Source: Verrucomicrobiaceae bacterium
Lineage (GTDB): Bacteria; Verrucomicrobiota; Verrucomicrobiia; Verrucomicrobiales; Verrucomicrobiaceae
Direction of reading: 5' to 3'
Length of the DNA stretch: 64,000 nt
NCBI GenBank assembly: GCA_016795365.1
Contig: JAEUHN010000040.1
Span: forward strand, 62,001 to 126,000
Both the position numbers and the translations under genes were made by a program. The notes beneath the pieces were generated by a model that was given only the letters and a program-made list of their open reading frames with translations, searched no databases and had not been told where the DNA came from. Within the stretch, counting starts at the first letter, position 1. The number at the start of each line of letters is the position of its first letter. This document shows, piece after piece, positions 33,649-42,316 of the stretch.

Positions 33649-35403
33649 CTAGCGAAGCTGGCTGCGAATCGCAGGCACCAGGAGTTCCGCCACGAGCTGA
33701 TGGCCGAGGTCGCCGGGGTGCATGCCGTCGAGGAGCATCTCGTCGATGGTCTTCTGATGCTTCTGAGCAAAGGCGGGGTAGGCCGCGCGCACATCCACCA
33801 GCGGCACATCGAGTTCCTTCGCGAGCTTGCGCAGGGCCTCGTTGTAGGCGGCGAGGAAAGGCGAATCAAAGCCGTCCTCGGCGTCCCGAAGGTAGGGCGG
33901 CTTGCCATACATTTCCCTCAGGCGCGAGGTCCAGCGCAGCGGGTTGGTGGTCATGAGAATCACTTTGGCCTTCTGTTTCCGGGCCTCGGCGATCATGAAC
34001 CGCATGTTGTCCAGGTATTCGGCCAGCGGCACGCGGGGCTCGGTAGCGGGCGGCGTCTTCCACACATCGACCGCCGCATCGTTGATGCCGAACTGCATGA
34101 TCACGATTCTCGGTTTGTATTGGAGCGCATCTTTGACGAGGCGCTTGCGAGCCTCGCGGGTGGTGTTGCCACCGAGTCCAGCATTGGCCACGCTGAGGCT
34201 GGAGCCGATGCCTTGCAGGGCCTCGTCCACGCGCTGGGAATAGACTTTGTTCACCGCACCCGGGCGGAGCGCTGTGGTGGAATCGCCAAATGCGATGATG
34301 CCACCGGGCCTCGGTGGCGCTGGCACAGACGTCTTGGCCACCGGAATCTCGCCCGCGCTCAGGTCCGCCACGTGGACTTTCATGCGCAGCCCGCCCTGCA
34401 TCGTGGTGATCCACAGCTCACCCGGTTTCCGCTCGTAGAGGTAGGGATACGAGACGCGTCCGGCGGGACCGTAGTTGGCCGCCACGATCACCGGCTTGCT
34501 CCAGGTGCGGGCCTCGTCTTCTGAGAAGGCGAGCGAAAGCTCTGCCCGGCTGGTGCCATTCGTGGGCGAGTGGCGTGGCGGCGCATTCCAGAGCAAGGCG
34601 ATACGACCATCAGCCAGTCGTGCCATCTGAGGGCAGCAGGTGACGGATTTGATCGAGGTCTGCTGCAGCTTCTCCCACAGCAATCCATCGCGCGAGGTGG
34701 CCTCCCAGAGGTAACCGGACTCGGTCCTCAGCAACAAGTAGAGCGTGCCGTCCTTGCGCTCGACCACCGATCCTTCGATCGAGCCCGCGTGGTCATGCTC
34801 GCCCACGCCGTAGTCCAGCACATTGCTGCGCTGCCAGGTCTTGCCTTGATCATCGGAGACAAACATCACCGTCGCATGACGCCACGCCGGAATGATCTCC
34901 TGACCTACGAGCACGAGGCGTCCGGTGCTCGTCTCGATCAAGGAGTGAATGCAACCACACCACGGCTTGTTAAGGAAGATCGGAGCTTCCCAGGTCTTGC
35001 CATCATCGAGGCTGCGACACACGTAGGTGGGCAGCACGAAGTCCTGCCAGTTCGCGGTTTTCTCACCCCAGTTCCAGGGCTTGGGTGCCTTCATCTCCGC
35101 CCCATTCATCCAGGCTGAGATGATGATGCCGCTCTTGGTTCTCAGCAGCGCCCGCTCGTTGCTGACATTGAACTTCGCAGGTTCGGCAAACAAGGGCGTC
35201 TGGCTCCACGTCTTGCCCTCGTCCGTGCTGCGGAGCGCGTGTTTGGAGTCGATGCACAGCACGCCGCCATCGGCGGTGGTGACAAAGGGTCCCTGATGAT
35301 TGGAAGGCAACGCCTGCGCCTTCGGGTGCAGCGTGGGAGGCTTCGAGTCCGCCGCCCAAACCTGAACGAGACCGAGCACGAGAAGTGCGAGAGTGAGTTT
35401 CAT
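33649..35403 (-). CDS. Secreted sialidase-like (BNR) and SGNH hydrolase fusion
   Basis: 584 residues with a signal peptide (about 1-17). The N-terminal half is a sialidase-type six-bladed propeller with Asp-box repeats STDEGKTW, SLDDGKTW, SDDQGKTW and SEDEARTW. The C-terminal half is an SGNH esterase domain: AFGDSTTAL (nucleophile Ser), NAGLGGNTTREA (Gly), QFGINDA (Asn) and DGMHPGDLGH (Asp and His). All SGNH blocks are present. Deacetylation coupled to glycan recognition or cleavage, for example on O-acetylated sialic acid or similar sugars, is plausible but unproven. The gene is divergent from the toxin-antitoxin-like pair. Confidence 0.85.
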   Translation of the reverse strand: MKLTLALLVLGLVQVWAADSKPPTLHPKAQALPSNHQGPFVTTADGGVLCIDSKHALRSTDEGKTWSQTPLFAEPAKFNVSNERALLRTKSGIIISAWMNGAEMKAPKPWNWGEKTANWQDFVLPTYVCRSLDDGKTWEAPIFLNKPWCGCIHSLIETSTGRLVLVGQEIIPAWRHATVMFVSDDQGKTWQRSNVLDYGVGEHDHAGSIEGSVVERKDGTLYLLLRTESGYLWEATSRDGLLWEKLQQTSIKSVTCCPQMARLADGRIALLWNAPPRHSPTNGTSRAELSLAFSEDEARTWSKPVIVAANYGPAGRVSYPYLYERKPGELWITTMQGGLRMKVHVADLSAGEIPVAKTSVPAPPRPGGIIAFGDSTTALRPGAVNKVYSQRVDEALQGIGSSLSVANAGLGGNTTREARKRLVKDALQYKPRIVIMQFGINDAAVDVWKTPPATEPRVPLAEYLDNMRFMIAEARKQKAKVILMTTNPLRWTSRLREMYGKPPYLRDAEDGFDSPFLAAYNEALRKLAKELDVPLVDVRAAYPAFAQKHQKTIDEMLLDGMHPGDLGHQLVAELLVPAIRSQLR

Positions 35404-35496
35404 CGCGCAGAGCTACGGGGCGAAGGGGAGCGTTTAGGCAAGCAAGTTGCACGGCGGATTCCTTGCGTGTCGGAGGTCGGCACGTAGAATGCGCGC

Positions 35497-35694
35497 ATGA
35501 GTCTGCAACAGCTTGAAAAGCAAGTCGCCGAACTGCCGCCGGAAGAATTGAAAGCCTTCTCCCAGTGGTTCGATGACTTCATTGCCGAGGCCTGGGATCA
35601 GCAGATCGAACGCGACTCTGCGGCAGGCAAGTTTGACAAGGTGCTCGCCCGTCTGGATGCGGACTTCAGTGCCGGCAAATGCCAGGAACTATGA
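35497..35694 (+). CDS. Small antitoxin-like protein
   Basis: 65 residues, acidic and helical, beginning MSLQQLEKQVAELPPEELKA and ending KCQEL. Its layout resembles small antitoxin components that sit before RelE/ParE-type toxins. The stop codon overlaps the start of the next gene in an ATGA, implying translational coupling. No DNA-binding motif is evident. The assignment comes mainly from the partner. Confidence 0.65.
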   Translation: MSLQQLEKQVAELPPEELKAFSQWFDDFIAEAWDQQIERDSAAGKFDKVLARLDADFSAGKCQEL

Positions 35695-35945
35695 AGCACT
35701 TCGCGCATCCTGACTTCTGGGCAGCTCTCCACTCGCTGCCTCCAGAGGTTCAGGAACTGGCCCACAAGAATTTCGAGCTGATGAAGGCCGACGAACGGCA
35801 TCCATCGATCCGATTGAAGAAAGTGGGTCAGCTTTGGTCTGGCCGTGTCGGACGTGACTACCGCGCACTGGCGCAGGATCGAAAAGAGGGCCTGCTCTGG
35901 TTTTGGATCGGGCCGCACCAGGAATACGACAAGCTCCTGGGCTAA
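35691..35945 (+). CDS. RelE/ParE-like toxin family protein
   Basis: 84 residues from ATG 35691. The C-terminal part shows the RelE/ParE superfamily pattern: PSIRLKKVGQLWSGRVG, RDYRALAQD and WFWIGPHQEYDKLL. Members act as mRNA interferases or gyrase poisons; which applies here cannot be read. It overlaps the antitoxin-like gene by 4 bp. Alanine racemase begins 55 bp downstream. Confidence 0.75.
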   Translation: MKHFAHPDFWAALHSLPPEVQELAHKNFELMKADERHPSIRLKKVGQLWSGRVGRDYRALAQDRKEGLLWFWIGPHQEYDKLLG

Positions 35946-36000
35946 TGCTTGCGATGCGTCCCGGCGAGGTTTTGGTTCTGTCTTGTTGAACCCCAGCACC

Positions 36001-37137
36001 ATGGCCCCTGCAGACATCGTCCGCCCCACGCATGTGGAGGTGAACTTGTCGTGCCTGGAGCGCAACTTCACAGCCATTCGTCAGCACGTCGGCTCCGCCA
36101 AGGTGATGCCCGTGCTGAAGGCGAACGCGTATGGCCACGGCCTCGTCGAGGTCGCACGGCTGATGGTGGGTCTGGGTGCCGATTATCTCGGCGCTGCGTT
36201 CCTGGAGGAGGGTCTGCTGCTTCGTCAGGCAGGCATCACCGCCCCGGTGCTCGTGCTCGGCAGCCTCGCGGGTGAGCAGATTCCACGGTTCATCCAGAAC
36301 GATCTCACGCTCACCGCCTCGTCCATCGACAAGCTGAAGCTCATCGATGAAGCCGCCGCCGCCTTGAAGCTTCGGGCCAAGGTGCATCTCAAGGTGGACA
36401 CGGGCATGGAGCGCGTGGGCATTCACTACTACAGCGCGACGAAGCTGCTCGAGGCCTCCCTGCTCTGCCGCCACCTCGAAGTGGAAGGCATCTACTCGCA
36501 CTTCGCCAATGCCGATGCCACGGACCTCAGGCACGCGCAGCTCCAACTCGAACGCTTCCTGGACGTGCTCGCCTTTTACGAGCGCCGCAGCCTGCCCGCC
36601 CCCATGCGTCACATTGCCAACAGCGCCGGCGTGCTGCAGCTCCCCGAAAGCCACCTCGATCTCGTGCGCCCCGGCATCATGCTCTACGGCGTGTATCCAT
36701 CAGCCGAGTGCCAGCGCACCGTGAAGGTGGAGCCCGCCTTGCAATGGAAGAGCCAGGTCTGTTACTTCAAAGTGGTGCAACCCGGCAGCCCTGTGAGCTA
36801 TGGCTCCACCTGGCAGTCCGATCATCCCGTGCGCATCGTCACCGTGCCCGTTGGTTACGGCGATGGCTACTTCCGCGCGCTCTCCAATCAAGCCCAGGTG
36901 CTCATCCGTGGTCAGCGCTACCCCATCGTGGGCCGCGTGTGCATGGATCAGTTCATGGTGAACATCGAGTGGGACTCCGCCTACAACGGCGACGTGGTCA
37001 CCCTCCTCGGGAGCGACGGCAGCGAAACCATCACGGCTGACGACCTCGCCCGCTGGGCCGGCACCATCCCTTATGAAGTGCTGACCAACATCAACACGCG
37101 CGTGCCGCGGGTTTATGTGCGGGACGCTGAAGTGTGA
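36001..37137 (+). CDS. alr: Alanine racemase
   Basis: 378 residues from ATG 36001 (MAPADIVRPTHVEVNLS). The pyridoxal-phosphate lysine is K40 in VLKANAYGHG and the second catalytic residue is Y267 in PVSYGSTW. Other family segments are KVDTGMERVGI, LVRPGIMLYGVYP and GRVCMDQFMVNI. It supplies D-alanine for peptidoglycan. It is followed by recN 64 bp downstream on the same strand and preceded by the toxin-antitoxin-like pair. Confidence 0.96.
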   Translation: MAPADIVRPTHVEVNLSCLERNFTAIRQHVGSAKVMPVLKANAYGHGLVEVARLMVGLGADYLGAAFLEEGLLLRQAGITAPVLVLGSLAGEQIPRFIQNDLTLTASSIDKLKLIDEAAAALKLRAKVHLKVDTGMERVGIHYYSATKLLEASLLCRHLEVEGIYSHFANADATDLRHAQLQLERFLDVLAFYERRSLPAPMRHIANSAGVLQLPESHLDLVRPGIMLYGVYPSAECQRTVKVEPALQWKSQVCYFKVVQPGSPVSYGSTWQSDHPVRIVTVPVGYGDGYFRALSNQAQVLIRGQRYPIVGRVCMDQFMVNIEWDSAYNGDVVTLLGSDGSETITADDLARWAGTIPYEVLTNINTRVPRVYVRDAEV

Positions 37138-37201
37138 TTCTGCGGCTGCACCTTGCGCATTGTCTGCGCTTGCTCATACTCCGCGCACCCTCCGCCCCGC
37201 C

Positions 37202-38863
37202 ATGCTTTCCTTCCTCAAGATCAAGAACCTCGCGCTCGTCGAAGACGTCACCTGGGAGCTGGGCAAGGGTCTCGTCGGCGTAACGGGCGAAACCGGCGCA
37301 GGCAAGTCGATCATCGTGGGCGCGCTCAAGCTCATCCTCGGCGAACGCGCCGACCGCTCACTGATCCGCACCGGCCAGGAGCAGTGCAGCGTGGAAGCCA
37401 GCTTCCAGCTCGACAACGTGAAGGCCATCGACGCCATCCTCGACGACGCGGGCATCGACAAGTGCGAGGACGCCACATTGCTGCTGAAGCGCGTGGTCAG
37501 CAGCAGCGGATCGAACAAGCAATTCGTCAACGGCTCACCCGCCACCACGCAGGTGCTCAAAGCGGTCGGCGAGTTCCTCGTCGATCTGCACGGGCCGCAC
37601 GATCATCAGTCGCTCAACTCACGCGAACGCCAGCTCGAGATGCTCGACAAGTATGCGGGCAACGAAGCTGCGCTCGATGCGTATCGCGCCGCGTGGAAGC
37701 AATGGCACAGCACCGTGCTCGAACTCGATGACCTCCAGAACTCCGACCGCGCGAGCCAGCAGGCGATTGATGTGCTGAAGTTCCAGGTCAACGAGATCGG
37801 CAGCGCCAAACTCAAGCCCGGCGAGGACGACGAGATTGATGCGCGCCATCGCTTGGTGGCCAACAGCGCACGGCTCGGCGAGTTGTGCAGCGGCATCGCG
37901 GACCGCCTGGGCGAAGGCAACACCAGCGTGCTCGACGCGCTGCGCGACGTGGCCAAGATGATTCACGAACTGGAGAAGATCGACCCTGCGAGCAGCAAGC
38001 TCTTCGAGGAGTTCGAGAGCGCGCAGATCGCGCTGCGCGAGATGGAATCCAGCGTGCGCGATTATGCGGACGAGTTGGAACTCGATCCGAAGGAATTCGC
38101 CGCGCTCGAAACCCGCCTGAGCCAGATCCAGATGCTCAAGCGCAAGTATGCACCCAGCGTGAACGGCATCTTGGAGCACCTCGCCGAGTGCGAGTCGAAG
38201 CTCGCGAAGATGGAAGGCCGCGGCGAAGAGATCGAGCGCCTCACGAAGCTCGTCGCCGATCAGCGAAAAGACGTCGAGAAGCTCGGCAAAGCCCTCGGCA
38301 AGAAACGCGCCGACGCCGCCCCGAAGCTCGCCAAGGAAATCGCAGGTCACCTCAAGGACCTCGGCTTCAAGCAAAGCGTCTTCGAGGTGCAACTCAGTGC
38401 CCTCGCCGAGCCGCAGCGCGATGGCTTGGAGGAAGTCGATTTCCAATTCGCCCCAAACCCCGGCGAGCCACTCAAGCCGCTGCGCCTCACCGCTTCCTCC
38501 GGCGAGATGAGCCGCGTGCTCCTCGCCGTGAAGAGCGCCCTCGCCAAGCAGGACGCCGTGGGCCTGCTCGTGTTCGACGAGATCGACGCCAACGTCGGCG
38601 GCAACATCGCCGAGGCCGTGGGCCGCAAGATGGCCGCCATCGGCGCGAACCGCCAGGTCATCGCCATCACCCACTTCCCGCAGGTCGCCAGCCTCGCCCA
38701 GCATCACTTCGTCGTGAGCAAGGAAGTCGAAGCCAACCGCACCCGCTCCACCATCCGCGCCATCGAAGGCAACGAGCGCATCGAAGAACTCGCCCGCATG
38801 CTCGGCGGCAGCGCCGCGAGCGCGAGAGAGCACGCAAAGAGTTTGCTGGCGGGGGCAAATTAG
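37202..38863 (+). CDS. recN: DNA repair protein RecN
   Basis: 553 residues from ATG 37202 (MLSFLKIKNLALVEDVTWEL). The Walker A motif GETGAGKS is at 29-36. A central coiled-coil region (about 160-370) follows, then the SMC-like signature ASSGEMSRVLLAVKSAL and the Walker B motif LLVFDEIDANVGG, with ITHFPQVASLAQHHFVV after it. RecN is an SMC-like ATPase acting in double-strand break repair. It is about the usual length. Three bases later a DUF433 gene starts. Confidence 0.95.
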   Translation: MLSFLKIKNLALVEDVTWELGKGLVGVTGETGAGKSIIVGALKLILGERADRSLIRTGQEQCSVEASFQLDNVKAIDAILDDAGIDKCEDATLLLKRVVSSSGSNKQFVNGSPATTQVLKAVGEFLVDLHGPHDHQSLNSRERQLEMLDKYAGNEAALDAYRAAWKQWHSTVLELDDLQNSDRASQQAIDVLKFQVNEIGSAKLKPGEDDEIDARHRLVANSARLGELCSGIADRLGEGNTSVLDALRDVAKMIHELEKIDPASSKLFEEFESAQIALREMESSVRDYADELELDPKEFAALETRLSQIQMLKRKYAPSVNGILEHLAECESKLAKMEGRGEEIERLTKLVADQRKDVEKLGKALGKKRADAAPKLAKEIAGHLKDLGFKQSVFEVQLSALAEPQRDGLEEVDFQFAPNPGEPLKPLRLTASSGEMSRVLLAVKSALAKQDAVGLLVFDEIDANVGGNIAEAVGRKMAAIGANRQVIAITHFPQVASLAQHHFVVSKEVEANRTRSTIRAIEGNERIEELARMLGGSAASAREHAKSLLAGAN

Positions 38864-38865
38864 CC

Positions 38866-39057
38866 ATGAGCAGGATCACCACCGATCCGAAACAATGCGG
38901 CGGCCAGCCTTGTATCAGAGGCATGAGGATTCGCGTGATGGATGTGCTCGACCTTCTCGCCGCAGGTTCGAGCCAAGAAGAAATCCTCGAAGACTATCCC
39001 TACCTCGAAGCCGAGGACATTGTGGCATGTGTTGAATTCGCCGCCCCGACACCATGA
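38866..39057 (+). CDS. DUF433 family protein (orphan antitoxin-like)
   Basis: 63 residues starting MSRITTDPKQCGGQPCIRGM, with RIRVMDVLDLLAAG and EILEDYPYLEAEDI, the DUF433 pattern. Members are usually the antitoxin in front of a PIN-like DUF5615 toxin. Here no toxin follows. The protein ends soon after the AACVEFAAP-like helix start, a few residues short, and its stop overlaps the start of a phosphodiester glycosidase gene by 4 bp (ATGA). It appears to be a remnant or recruited gene. Confidence 0.8.
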   Translation: MSRITTDPKQCGGQPCIRGMRIRVMDVLDLLAAGSSQEEILEDYPYLEAEDIVACVEFAAPTP

Positions 39058-39779
39058 AGTTGCTCGTGACCATTGTTCTCGCTCTCTGCTCGACAACCCA
39101 AGCCGTCGATTTCAAAGCCATTGTTCATGCCGGCAAGAAGTTCACCGTCTGTCGTGTGGACCTGAGGAAGGAGAAGCTGCAGCTGTTCCTGAAGGACGAC
39201 CAAGATCAGCCGCTGAGGTCCTTCGCCACTCTCGATGCATGGCTCCAAAAGAAGGGCGAGAAACTCACCTTAGCGATGAACGCAGGCATGTATCACGGCG
39301 ACTTCTCGCCGGTCGGTCTGTGCGTCGCGGACAGGAAGCAGCTCGCGCCCGTGAACCTGGCGAACGGGGAAGGCAACTTTTTCCTCAAGCCGAACGGCAT
39401 CTTCTTGATCTCGGATCAGGGTGCCAAGGTCATCAAATCTGAAGAGTATCCGACCCTGAAGGAGAAGGTGGAGCTAGCCACGCAGTCGGGTCCGCTATTG
39501 CTTCGAAATGGCGTGGAACATCCGGCGTTCAATCCAGAGTCCAAGAACCAACTGTTTCGTAACGGTGTCGGAGTCGCATCGCCGCACGAAGTCATCTTCG
39601 CCATCAGCGAGGAGATCGTGAGCTTCCACGAACTGGCGACGTTGTTCCGCGACGTCCTGAAGTGCCCGGACGCTCTCTTCCTGGATGGCACCGTGTCGTC
39701 GCTCTACGCGCCTCCATTGAAGCGCAGCGACAAGAAGATGGATCTCGGACCGATGATCGGCGTCACCACCAAACCCTGA
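39054..39779 (+). CDS. Secreted phosphodiester glycosidase family protein (DUF2233)
   Basis: 241 residues with a signal peptide (about 1-17, ending TQA). Family motifs in order: LTLAMNAGMYHGDFSPVGL, KPNGIFLI, ATQSGPLLLRNG, VIFAISEEIVSFHELATLF and CPDALFLDGTVSSLYAP. The pattern MNAGM/LDGTVSSLY is that of the YigE/DUF2233 branch, distinct from the paralogue at 10039-10830. It starts within the end of the DUF433 gene (4-bp overlap) and is convergent with the L,D-transpeptidase gene. Confidence 0.82.
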   Translation: MKLLVTIVLALCSTTQAVDFKAIVHAGKKFTVCRVDLRKEKLQLFLKDDQDQPLRSFATLDAWLQKKGEKLTLAMNAGMYHGDFSPVGLCVADRKQLAPVNLANGEGNFFLKPNGIFLISDQGAKVIKSEEYPTLKEKVELATQSGPLLLRNGVEHPAFNPESKNQLFRNGVGVASPHEVIFAISEEIVSFHELATLFRDVLKCPDALFLDGTVSSLYAPPLKRSDKKMDLGPMIGVTTKP

Positions 39780-39784
39780 ACAAA

Positions 39785-40516
39785 CTACCGATGCGCCACA
39801 GTGATGCCGTTGAGCTTGATCTTCAGAGGGCGATCAGCGGGGGAGCGTTGCTGCTGCTGGGCAGGGGGCTGGCTGGCGGGAACGGGTTGAGCTTGTTGCA
39901 CGGGTTGGGCGGCCGGGACTGACTGCGGCTGAGCAGCCACGGCAGCGGGGGCGGTCGTGCCGGTGTTGCCGGGCAATCCGTCCTGAGTGATGACGACGGA
40001 GGCTCCGATCGACACTCGCTCGAAGACGCGAATCACGTCGCGCATAGCCATGCGCACGCAGCCGTAGCTGGCGGGAGTGCCGAGGCGGTTCTCTTCGGGT
40101 GTGCCGTGGATGTAGATGAAGCGACCATAGGCATTGCGGTTGGTGCGTTCGCAGCCACTGAGCCAGAGGATGCGGGAGACGATGGGATCGCGGCCAGGGG
40201 CATTGGGCCGAAGGACTTCACCATTCCACTGCCGGCTCTTCAACACGGCCCCTGCAGGGAGCCCATGCCCGATTTTGGCCACGACCTCGTGCTTGCCGAG
40301 CGGCGTGCAGTTGGATCCAGGACGATCACCGACACCGAATTTCGAGGTGGAGATACGATAAGTGCCGACGAGCTGGCCGGAACGATAGATGCCGAGTTTT
40401 TGATCTTTGACGCTGACAACCACGTCGGCTCCTCGCGTCTTGGGAGACGAGGACGAGCAGTGGCAAAGCACGAGCGTGGCAGCGGTGGCGGCGATGGCAC
40501 GGAGGGCGAGTTTCAT
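39785..40516 (-). CDS. L,D-transpeptidase (YkuD family)
   Basis: 243 residues from ATG 40516 (MKLALRAIAATAATLVL). An N-terminal export signal is present; two cysteines (C18, C20) suggest a lipoprotein, but the lipobox is poor. The YkuD catalytic site is complete: IHGTPEENRLGTPASYGCVRM with H137, S150, C153 and R155. These enzymes make 3-3 crosslinks in peptidoglycan or attach envelope proteins. A Pro/Gln/Ala-rich tail (about 185-225) follows the domain, perhaps spanning the envelope. The gene is divergent from the sugar isomerase gene. Confidence 0.9.
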   Translation of the reverse strand: MKLALRAIAATAATLVLCHCSSSSPKTRGADVVVSVKDQKLGIYRSGQLVGTYRISTSKFGVGDRPGSNCTPLGKHEVVAKIGHGLPAGAVLKSRQWNGEVLRPNAPGRDPIVSRILWLSGCERTNRNAYGRFIYIHGTPEENRLGTPASYGCVRMAMRDVIRVFERVSIGASVVITQDGLPGNTGTTAPAAVAAQPQSVPAAQPVQQAQPVPASQPPAQQQQRSPADRPLKIKLNGITVAHR

Positions 40517-40553
40517 TGAAAACAAATTAAGAGAAACGAAATAACGCGCAACT

Positions 40554-40612
40554 GCTAGAATTGCCGGAACACCTTTTTGGAGAAGATCCGAGAGGTATCC
40601 AACAATTCTAGC
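40554..40612. repeat. Intergenic 10-bp inverted repeat spanning 59 bp
   Basis: GCTAGAATTG (40554-40563) and CAATTCTAGC (40603-40612) form a perfect inverted repeat in the 157-bp divergent region between the L,D-transpeptidase and sugar isomerase genes. It may be a paired operator or another small palindromic element. The total length equals that of family 2, without sequence similarity. Confidence 0.5.
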
Positions 40613-40673
40613 GCAGGCTCGGGTGGTGGGGCGCAACACCCGTGCCAGCGACACCGTCTTGTGAGCCAAGACG

Positions 40674-41651
40674 ATGAGCACTTCTCCATTACGTTTTGGC
40701 CTTTGCACTTTCTCATGCCATCGACACTGGGAGGCGGTCAGGGCGAAGCAGCCGGGCACTCAGTTCACGGGGCCAGTGAGCTTTTTGGACTACGGCCATC
40801 GTCTCGGGGCGGCTGGCGTGCAGACCCGGGTGCAGAACGACGAGTTCGCCCGCCAGATGCGGGAGCGCTGCGACGCTCTGGGAGCCTACTACGAAGGCGA
40901 TGTTCGTCTGCCCAGGAAGCCGGAGGACGTGGCCGCCTTCGATTCGGACGTGCGGTGGGCGAAGGCCGCCGGTGCATCCGTCGCGCGGGCGGTGCTGATG
41001 GGCGGCCGACGCTACGAGGTGTTCAAGAGCCTAACAGAGTTCCGCAACTACCAGACCGGGTGCCGCCGGACGCTGCAGCTGGTGGAGCCGGTGCTTCGCA
41101 AGCACGGCCTGAAGCTGGCGATCGAGAATCACAAGGATCAGCTGATCCATGAAATGATTCCCATGCTGCGTGAGCTAGGCAGCGAATGGGTAGGCGTGTG
41201 CGTGGACACGGGGAACAACATCGCCTTGCTCGAGGAGCCCCACGCCGTGGTCGAGGCGCTCGCGCCCATGGCTTTCAGCGTTCATCTCAAGGACATGGCG
41301 GTGCAGCCAGCACCCGATGGATTCCTCCTCAGCGAAGTGCCCCTAGGCACGGGTTTTCTCGATCTACCGAAGATCATCAAAGCCCTCCACGCGGCGAATC
41401 CGTCCATCGTGTTCAACATTGAAATGGGCACCCGTGATCCGTTGCATGTGCCGTGCCTCACTCAGGCGTATTGGGCGACCTTTCCGCAGCGCCCGGCGTC
41501 GGAACTCGCGAAGGCAATGGCGAGTGTGCATGACCATCCTCCCAAGGCAGACCCGCCGAGCATCACGGGCAAACCCATGGCGCAACAAATCGGTGACGAG
41601 GAGGCGAACAATCGTCGGTGCATCGAATGGATGAAGGCGGTCCAAGCGTAA
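40674..41651 (+). CDS. Sugar phosphate isomerase/epimerase family (TIM barrel) protein
   Basis: 325 residues. The xylose isomerase-like barrel is indicated by FGLCTFSCHRHWE at the first strand, IENHKDQL, CVDTGNNIALLEEP, FSVHLKDM and FNIEMGTRDP, where Glu, Asp, His and Glu provide metal ligands. Such proteins isomerise or epimerise sugars, inositols or keto acids; the substrate is not evident. It is followed 10 bp later by a small membrane protein gene. Confidence 0.82.
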   Translation: MSTSPLRFGLCTFSCHRHWEAVRAKQPGTQFTGPVSFLDYGHRLGAAGVQTRVQNDEFARQMRERCDALGAYYEGDVRLPRKPEDVAAFDSDVRWAKAAGASVARAVLMGGRRYEVFKSLTEFRNYQTGCRRTLQLVEPVLRKHGLKLAIENHKDQLIHEMIPMLRELGSEWVGVCVDTGNNIALLEEPHAVVEALAPMAFSVHLKDMAVQPAPDGFLLSEVPLGTGFLDLPKIIKALHAANPSIVFNIEMGTRDPLHVPCLTQAYWATFPQRPASELAKAMASVHDHPPKADPPSITGKPMAQQIGDEEANNRRCIEWMKAVQA

Positions 41652-41661
41652 TGGGAGACAC

Positions 41662-42273
41662 ATGATTCGCTCTCTCCTCATCGGCAGTCTCGGCTTCGCC
41701 GCCGTCAGTGTGCTCGCCTTCTCCGTGTGGGCCTTCGGCGGGCGTTGGTTTCACTTTCCGGGCGGCGAACTGACAATGTATGCGGTCATCGCGGTGGTGT
41801 TCCTCGGGCTCAGCGGGCTGGTGTTGGGTCGCCTGGTGCAGGGGGAACGTGCGATCGCACGATTCTATGGAGCCTTCCTGCCCGCGTTCCTGGCGTATGC
41901 GGTGCTCTGGTGCTTGGCGTGGTTTCTGGTGAAGGGAAGAACGGGTGAGTGGGTCGGCTCGCTGGCTGGGAGTCTGGCCTTTGCCGCTGTCGTTCATGCG
42001 CGGTTGGGCAGGCTCAACACGTTCGCGTGGTCCGGCCTGATCGTTTTCGTGGCTCACTCGCTCGGTTACTTCATCGGCGGCGAGTGGATGTATGGCGTGC
42101 TGGAGCACGGCCTGGCAGACCTGAAAAAGCCGCAGGTGGCACTCGCTGCCAAGCTGGGCTGGGGATTGTTCTATGGGCTCGGCTTCGGTGCCGGCATCGG
42201 AGCAGCGTTTCATCACGCTCAACGCGATGGGCGATCCAATCATGATGCGACATCGACGAATGAGCCTTCGTAA
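41662..42273 (+). CDS. Integral membrane protein of unknown function
   Basis: 203 residues, not recognised. About five hydrophobic segments (4-25, 38-57, 70-90, 97-113, 124-143) and a glycine-rich sixth (163-182). The C-terminus is hydrophilic. It lies 10 bp after the sugar isomerase gene and before the cupredoxin gene. Confidence 0.65.
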   Translation: MIRSLLIGSLGFAAVSVLAFSVWAFGGRWFHFPGGELTMYAVIAVVFLGLSGLVLGRLVQGERAIARFYGAFLPAFLAYAVLWCLAWFLVKGRTGEWVGSLAGSLAFAAVVHARLGRLNTFAWSGLIVFVAHSLGYFIGGEWMYGVLEHGLADLKKPQVALAAKLGWGLFYGLGFGAGIGAAFHHAQRDGRSNHDATSTNEPS

Positions 42274-42316
42274 TTGCATTCCCGCTCGCCACTGGTCACA
42301 CTTCGCGACTCCAACC

